Positions 58,135-64,000 of a stretch of 64,000 nt of DNA are shown here, piece by piece; position 1 is the first letter of the stretch; the number at the start of each line of letters is the position of its first letter. The notes under the pieces were generated by a model. It ran no database searches, was not told the DNA's origin, and was given only the letters and a program-made list of their open reading frames with translations. Made by a program: the position numbers and the translations under genes. Source of the DNA: Calvatia gigantea (Eukaryota; Basidiomycota; Agaricomycetes; Agaricales; Lycoperdaceae); contig JACAAK010000008.1 in assembly GCA_025093985.1 (NCBI GenBank), forward strand, positions 310,001-374,000, in the 5' to 3' direction.

Positions 58135-59028
58135 ATGGCTTCTTACGACGAGAAACTATTAGCAGCCGCACCAGAGGTGACGAAGGCAGATTTGCAGGTA
58201 CGTTCGATCTGCCTCTTCCACAAGAGGAATCGATATTTAGTTCTGGAGTATGGGGAACCTAAATCTTCTTTTTTGCTGCTGCTCTAGGATGGATACAACC
58301 CAGATCTTTTGCGTGAACCTACAGTGAAGCGGACACCGAGCGCGCGGGCAGCGCCCACACCTCCACGGTCGAATTCGGACCCCCACCAATACCCCATGAA
58401 AGACCTAGAATCCTCAGCGACACCACTCCGACCCAAAGAAGCACCCTACGACATTACTCTCGGTCGCAAAAAGAAGCCATTCTGGCGTACAAAGAAGGGC
58501 ATCGCTGTCTTGGCTCTTGCATTGATTGCAATCATCCTCGCAGCAGTGCTAGGTGGCGTGCTTGGTTCGAGGAACAAGGGGAAGAGTGGCAGTACCGGTA
58601 ATAGTAACGGACAGCCAGGTGAGGGCGGTAGCACTGGGAATGCTGCAGGTACTCCAACAGCATCTGGTACAGGAGACGCCGGAAACGGCGCTGGCACAGT
58701 TGCAACGGTAACGTCTGCTGCGATTGGTCCGAATCAACCTGCCACCAGTACCGCAAGACCTATTACTTCTGCTACACAGGAGGCAGGCGGCGCTCCAACG
58801 GGCACTAGTGGAAATGGGAGTGCAGGCGCTGGTTCACCTACCACTGGAGATCCTGGTGCCCAAACAGGCACGGGTGGAGGAGATACTGGAAATGGGGGAG
58901 GTACTGGGGGGACTGCCCTTGGAATCGCTGATGCCCTGCCGGGCGTGAGCCCAAGTCCAACAGAGGGACAATCCCGCGATGCGTCCACTGAGGGTAATGA
59001 AAATGTTGCTGGAAAAGGCCTTAGTTGA
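58135..59028 (+). CDS. Single-pass membrane protein with Gly/Ser/Thr-rich ectodomain (267 aa)
   Basis: Exon 1 58135-58197 (MASYDEKLLAAAPEVTKADL) and exon 2 58288-59028 join in phase 0 across a 90 nt intron. The N-terminal 91 residues are polar, with a Pro/Ser-rich part and a basic GRKKKPFWRTKK patch. One TM at about 92-113 ends GGVLGS. The remaining 150 residues are almost all Gly, Ser, Thr, Ala, Asn and Pro, typical of an extracellular mucin-like tail. There is no signal peptide, so the TM would act as a signal-anchor (type II). Related in plan to the 46.5 kb protein. Function unknown; a wall or surface role is an inference. Confidence 0.78.
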
Positions 59029-60449
59029 AGAGTTCACTTCGGTATAGCAAATGGATTTTCTGGACATCGGAGTCATACGAGTGGATTAAGGTGTTTTTTG
59101 TTCTTAAGACGTTTTATGTTGGTCGTGAAGAATTATTTCGCTCTCGTGTTCTATAAAACTTATTTGTATTTGCGCCGAGAAATGCTCAGCTATGTTTTCC
59201 GTCGCAGGTGAGTACAGTGCGAATAAGCATAGAGAATTAGGGAGAGAATAAGATGTATTTGAAGTCGCAATGACAAGTGTAGGTACGGCGTTATGAGTTC
59301 ATGTACTATACTACGACTGGTTCGTTTGTACCTACGTGATGGCGGAGATACACAAACAACAGCACCCCCGCAGTTCCAGAGTAAAACGAAGAGAAATCAA
59401 TAGCAAGTGGACTGGTATTCCACACCGCGGACAAATTGCTGGTTCTTTTGAAAGAAATGTCTTAGGCTATGAAGGCGGAAATCTTGAATTTCAAATTATC
59501 GCAACAGAAAATGGAAAGGACAAAATGAAATAATACCGGCTTCTGTCGGGACCTTATGCCGGAGTGCATGAGACGCCCTCTGGTGTCTCTCTTCTGTGCT
59601 GCCCGTTCGTATGATCTCGGGGTTCCCATGGACCAGCTCTTCAGGTTGGAACTTCGGGGGTCCCAGCCCAGATCCCAACTCTAAACCTGACATAAAGTGG
59701 TCGTTGTGACCTAAAGTTGACCTGCACTGCCATCAGGTTCTCCCGGCAATACCACGCCTTGATTCTTTCCTTCTTGGTGGGTATTCCCTGAGGAAATTGT
59801 TTCGTCCGGTCAGTGCTAAATGGCTGTTATTACCTGTCAGTGTATCAACATTTCAACGTTTCAAATTTTCAAAATTGTTCCACCTCCTGCGCCGCATCAA
59901 TTCACGGATCCAGCGCCTCATTTATCGAACACCCAAAACGCTAGAGCTTAAATTGCACCAGCCTTCTCCACAGGGGATTGACCACAGTATACATGTGAAA
60001 GATTTATAAACGTAGTTCAGTTCGAATACACGAGGACCGAAGCCTTCTCAGCGACTTCGATCTTTCAACATCAGCTGGCCGTGGTCGAGCGTGAGCCGCG
60101 AACGATGTACAACGCTGGAACCGTGGACCGTTATGTCTTCAATTTCTTGCAACACCTCGGCTATAACTGGAACTAGGCATCAATTTCGTACCAAGATGAT
60201 AATGGCTAACGCTTTAAGATATAAAAGAGTCCTAGCAAAAAGAAGGTTTAAATGGGCGACATACTCCGTACAGAAAGCCAAGTACTACTACACAGACGAG
60301 AACACCATGTTGGCTAACGGAAGGAAAACTCATGTTTATTCTGTCACAAGGTTGTCCACAGGTATAGACCACTGATTCCCATCTGCTCCTGCTACACCTG
60401 ATACATGGGTCAATAATAACTTTCGCAAGGCTCAATACGATTCCGGCGC
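59029..60449. other. Convergent intergenic region, no gene seen
   Basis: 3' flanks of two convergent genes. Two short basic ORFs (59336-59533 and 60091-60375, plus strand) have no recognised motif. Confidence 0.4.
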
Positions 60450-62075
60450 TCAATTATTGACAGAATAATATCTCGGCGGGGGTGATTGCGTGTGATCAGT
60501 GTGGGAGTGTGTGCCCTCGGGATCTCCACCCTCCACAGTCCCCGCCTTCTTTCCCTTCTGCAAAACCGCAGCGACCTCCTGGGCGAGAGCATGTATATCT
60601 ACATTCCCATCCGCACTGGGCACAGAATGCGAGTATGACCGTGGGGGGGCGGGGTTATGATGTGTGGAATGTCCTTCAGCCGTTGCAACGTCAATGGCAT
60701 TGAACGACGGGTGTCGATTGATTGATGGATTGTTATTCTCGTTATAAATAGCACCCAAGCCCTGGACCGTAACGTTCCTTGCGCCAAACTGGCCGCCATT
60801 GGCCCCCTCCGTCGCGTCGTACCGCTGCGGTTGCAGGGCATAGGTTCCCTGCAGACCCACTTGCGAGTTACTATAATCGGACACAAGGGTGTTTGCGCTC
60901 TTGGCGCGCATCAGCGATTGTGATTGTTTTTGTGTCATCTGGTTCGGTTCACGGCCGATATCAAATGCGGTGATGTAGTTTGGGGTTTGGGATGCGCTGA
61001 ATGTGCCGACAGTCGCCGTTCCACCACCGGTATTGGGCGGGGAGCCGAAGGTTTGAGGGTTATATGCAAGGAGCGAGGAGTCGGGGGCAGATCGGTGTCG
61101 TTTCTTTATGCGGTAGCAGAGGATTACGCTGACCAAGAGAAGGATGACAGCCCCCAGCGCTCCACCAACCGAGCCGCCAATGATAGCTGCATTGTGGGAA
61201 CGAGATGGTGTTTGAGTCGGAGTGTTTGTTGAGCTTGGTGGGACATTCGTTATGGTCGAAGAAGATGCGGATGCTGCTGCGCCCGCGGAAGGCGCAGATG
61301 TGGGAGGCGGGACGTCTGCACCAGTAAGTGTGACTGGTGTTGAAGCGGTTGCACCAACGCCTTGTAGGGCGAGGGAAGGGAAAAACTATGAATATGGTGA
61401 GGAGGGAACCTTCATACGCTGGAGTTGAACCTCACTGCTGGTGTTCCGGATACTGCTTTCGCAGCATTTTGGAATCGGGTAAAGGCATCCTGCGAAGGTG
61501 GGTTTATCGCTCTGTAGACTCATTTAATAAACACATCATTTTGGTGATTGGTTGGCTTCTTACCCAACCATCCCCTGGGCACAATGAGAGACTGGCCGAG
61601 TGGCGGCACAGAAAAACCATATCGCTAGGTGGCTCAAGCATAAGCAAAAGGCGGTGGGCAGTTCCAAAGTAGGACTCACGGCTACTAGCATTCGTCACTA
61701 TCAAGGACCACTGGACAGTAGGGTCCGTGAAATTTACCCCACGACCAAAGAGGCCGCTGCTGAACCCGTCCTCAAGTGGCGAGCAGGGTTTATCGAACGT
61801 GCTCTGCGTTACGTCGTGAATGCTGATCGAATTATGAGTTGGACGGAGTCAGAACAAGGAAATTAGGTGACTCACTCTCCAAGGAAGAGGAAGTCGATCG
61901 TATCATTGGTGCCAGCTGCGATGGTCATGGGGTCGAAGACACTGCCCTGGACACCGACAGATACCTGTTTGGTCGTGAGAAGGTGGGAAGAAGAAAAAGT
62001 TGGAAGACTCACGGTGTGGGTGGCCTGGGATAGCACAAGAGGGATCACTTCGAGGACTAGGAGGAGGAGGAACAT
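60450..62075 (-). CDS. Cupredoxin-type serine-rich surface protein with TM and long cytosolic tail (471 aa)
   Basis: Five exons (62075-61876, 61822-61680, 61624-61564, 61511-61436, 61385-60450) with 50-55 nt introns join cleanly. Signal peptide MFLLLLVLEVIPLVLSQA; then a cupredoxin-like domain (about 20-155) with VGVQGSVFDPMTIAAGTNDT, DVTQSTFDKPCSPL, WSLIVTNAS, IWFFCA and SHCAQGMVGAINPP. The Cys and His arrangement fits the extracellular serine-rich cupredoxin family of basidiomycetes, although the usual first His (GNHTVTQ) is here in an IHDVTQ context. A Ser/Thr/Ala linker (about 170-225) leads to one TM (about 228-251, AIIGGSVGGALGAVILLLV) and basic YRIKKRHR, then about 215 polar cytosolic residues. 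The start at 62075 was chosen because it places the signal peptide at the N-terminus. Receptor-like layout; ligand and copper binding untested. Confidence 0.8.
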
Positions 62076-62138
62076 ATCGACGATCACACCATAAGGGACG
62101 GGGAGGAGAGCGGGGGGACGCCTCAGGCGTTCAGTCAA

Positions 62139-63743
62139 TTATTATTTGTTTAGGTTATTTATAGATCTTTCTGATGTGAGATACCACCTCCTGTGTATCA
62201 GGTGAGCTTGAGTTGGTTCCTCGATTGTTTTCCTCTTATTTGTCCTTATAATTGCCTAACGAAATGACCAAGCGATATGAACAAGTGGGGGATCAATGGT
62301 ATTGTCAAGTGCGCACCTTAAGGGGTGTGCAGTTGAAAACCATTTTGCTGCAGTCAATTGGCCCTGGGACTGAGTCGACCACTGCTGAGATTTTTGGCCT
62401 ATTTTTGGATGAAGAGGTCCTACCATGAGAGAGTCTGTCCTGTTTGGAGAGATAGTGATCAGACTGCAGTGCTTGATCGGCGTTTGCTTTCCGGCCTGAT
62501 GTCTCCCGAATTAAGCCTGGACGGGGCCCCCCTGAATTTTAAAATGTTGGATTTACTGGTTTTGGAACATCTTTGGTCGAGAGTCCGTCCGCGGTCCACA
62601 GGTGATTAATCAATTTAGTGGTCAAGGTCCGTCGGTATCGAGGTCAGGGTGGGGATCGATGGGCCAGTGGTTGGCCCTGTATCACCTGCTGGTGATTGCG
62701 AAGGGATGGTGGGTGGTCAGCTTTGGGGGTATCGCCTGAAGCGAATCCCGCTAATATGATTGTCTAGGGGTCGTCACCCGGGCCTCGAGGGCATTATTTT
62801 AATCTTTTGGTTTGAAAAATTCTTTTTTTTGGAACATAAGCGCCGAGAGCCGCAGGCCCTGAAAGTCCTGGCCCGGCTTGATCTCCATCTACGGGTTGGG
62901 GCTCCGGATTTTCCGGCATCCATTTCCCATCATGTCTGGACGGTCCCAGGCGCAAGAACCTTGTTATTGTTGGATGGGAGAAATATTGGTGGGGGGATTG
63001 GAGGGGGGTGTCTGCATTCTGATGCGCTGAGAGAATGATTACAACAGTGTTAAGATGGCATTATTGATGATTTCACAAGACTGAGAGCTGGCATAGGTGC
63101 GTCAAGAACTTTGGAACTTAGGCACTTAAAGCTCACCTCAACGGACCAAGCAAGCCAGTATGGGGACACCGAAGTAGTACGGTGGTCAGGGTGACTGATC
63201 ACATAGCTGGTGTGATTTCCGATGGGACATATCGTGGCAGAGCCTAGTTCTGTAGTAGAACGTTCAAACAAGATGATCAGTTGACATCATATTCATAGCG
63301 CACCACACAGACACGAGGCTGGCGTGAGGCTGGAGTGGCTGTGCGGCCTCGAGTGATGATCAAGGTCTTCGGGATGGATAATTCCTGAACGTCAGGACGC
63401 ACAACGTCAGCACCGTGCCTTGAGAGGCATATCAAAGCTGCTGATGATAGCGCTTGCCAGATGGCGTATTCTGGTAGAGGTGTCAAGGTCAGAAACGGAG
63501 TATCATAAGTTGGAAAAACAACCAATGGCTGCAAACAAATATGTGCACGTGGCCACGTTGAGCGCACCCTGGGTCTGCTAAATTCTCGTCCCTATCCATA
63601 TCTCCAGGCCTGCTGCCGTTCTGGCTCCCAACTGCCCCGTCTGCACCCGTTAACGACGTAGGTCAGTGTGAAATAGGTCTTCATATCCGCAGGCACGTTT
63701 TAATACGTGGATTATGTTTATTTCATTCTAGGAAAGCCACGCC
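62139..63743. other. Intergenic; weak ORFs only
   Basis: Plus-strand frames at 62358-62609 and 62760-63038 and a minus-strand frame at 63567-63277 lack recognisable motifs. The end of this stretch (to about 63731, TTTCATTCTAG) looks like a 5'-UTR intron acceptor of the next gene. Confidence 0.4.
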
Positions 63744-64000
63744 ATGCCCTCGTTCCTGTCCAAGGTCTTCGGTCGTAAAAAGGACGAGAAAGCTTCTCCT
63801 CAGTTCCCGGGGCGTGGTTCAGGTGGCTCCCTGCTCGATGGCAAGTTCGAAGCCGTGTCCCCGACGGTTTCGCCCAGTGTTGCCAACTTTCCAGAGAATG
63901 CGCTTAAGGGAAACGGAAAGGAGAAGGACAAAGAGAAGGACGGTGCCTTTAACCTTTTCAAAGTGAGATCAAGGCCCTCTTCTCCGGAAGCACCTCAGAA
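63744..64000 (+). CDS. Unknown conserved-looking gene, 5' part (cut by window edge)
   Basis: ATG at 63744, 12 nt after a good splice acceptor (TTTCATTCTAG), suggesting a 5'-UTR intron. The open frame runs to the window end, about 85 codons: MPSFLSKVFGRKKDEKASP, then SLLDGKFEAVSPTVSPS, a Lys/Glu/Asp-rich stretch and RSRPSSPEAP. Basic, disordered, no domain visible yet. Good third-position G/C content and acceptor context support a real gene, but I cannot name it. Confidence 0.6.
   Translation, partial: MPSFLSKVFGRKKDEKASPQFPGRGSGGSLLDGKFEAVSPTVSPSVANFPENALKGNGKEKDKEKDGAFNLFKVRSRPSSPEAPQ

Noticed and set aside
58446..58988. Minus-strand Pro/Val-rich ORFs
   Set aside because: Antisense of the Gly/Ser/Thr-rich tail of the 58.1 kb membrane protein.
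61587..61660. tRNA-like stretch (GACTGGCCGAGTGGC) resembling the D-arm of Leu/Ser tRNAs
   Set aside because: It lies in antisense orientation over an exon of the cupredoxin gene, which explains the sequence, and no matching acceptor stem or T-arm is present.
1..64000. CRISPR arrays, bacterial operons, riboswitches
   Set aside because: Spliced genes and fungal retroelements throughout; no direct-repeat/spacer arrays seen.

Overview
The window looks like a TE-rich segment of an agaricomycete (mushroom) genome. Genes carry many 47-77 nt GT-AG introns, and the gene families are typical of Agaricomycetes: NACHT-type NLR proteins without C-terminal repeats, a microsomal P450, a DUF6534-like membrane protein, a serine-rich cupredoxin surface protein and chromodomain Gypsy elements. 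Assignments are by eye from motifs; no database search was run.

Layout. (1) 1-11.4 kb is a retrotransposon pile: a Ty3/Gypsy chromovirus with an unusual intact extra ORF behind pol and a 309 bp LTR (1-3822), a Ty1/Copia element with its 3' LTR (3823-9317), an inverted Copia LTR piece (to 9542), and the 3' end of a second Gypsy element with a 710 bp LTR (9543-11398). All eight in-frame stops in these pol/gag frames are TGA where CGA (Arg) is expected, a CpG-deamination signature. (2) 11.4-25.9 kb is gene-poor: a DUF6534-like gene (about 14.06-15.3 kb), a P450 on the minus strand (17.5-19.95 kb), an alpha/beta-hydrolase-fold gene lacking its catalytic residues (21.28-22.3 kb), and relics. (3) 23.7-42.7 kb is a minus-strand array of NACHT NLR genes: a C-terminal relic, then members A (apparently intact), B (frameshifted), C and D (decayed) and E (apparently intact). 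A solo LTR with a 4 bp target duplication sits between A and B. (4) 43.7-50 kb holds a low-complexity gene, a small single-pass membrane protein gene and relics. (5) 50.3-56.2 kb has three more NLR copies in mixed orientation (H plus, F minus, G plus). (6) 56.6-64 kb is more ordinary: an FMP46-like mitochondrial gene, a single-pass Gly/Ser/Thr-rich membrane protein, a cupredoxin-TM protein and the start of an unknown gene at the right edge.

The most interesting structure is the NLR array. Every copy shares a four-exon plan: a short conserved N-terminal motif exon, a large NACHT exon, and two small exons for a conserved C-terminal module. Several copies have, beyond their 3' end, a homologous convergent block that appears to be the degenerate end of an unrecognised gene family (called P here). 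The duplicated unit may therefore have been an NLR plus a convergent partner. I cannot identify P. Several frames in NLR B, NLR G and FMP46 are broken by single added bases, so some apparent pseudogenes could be consensus errors.
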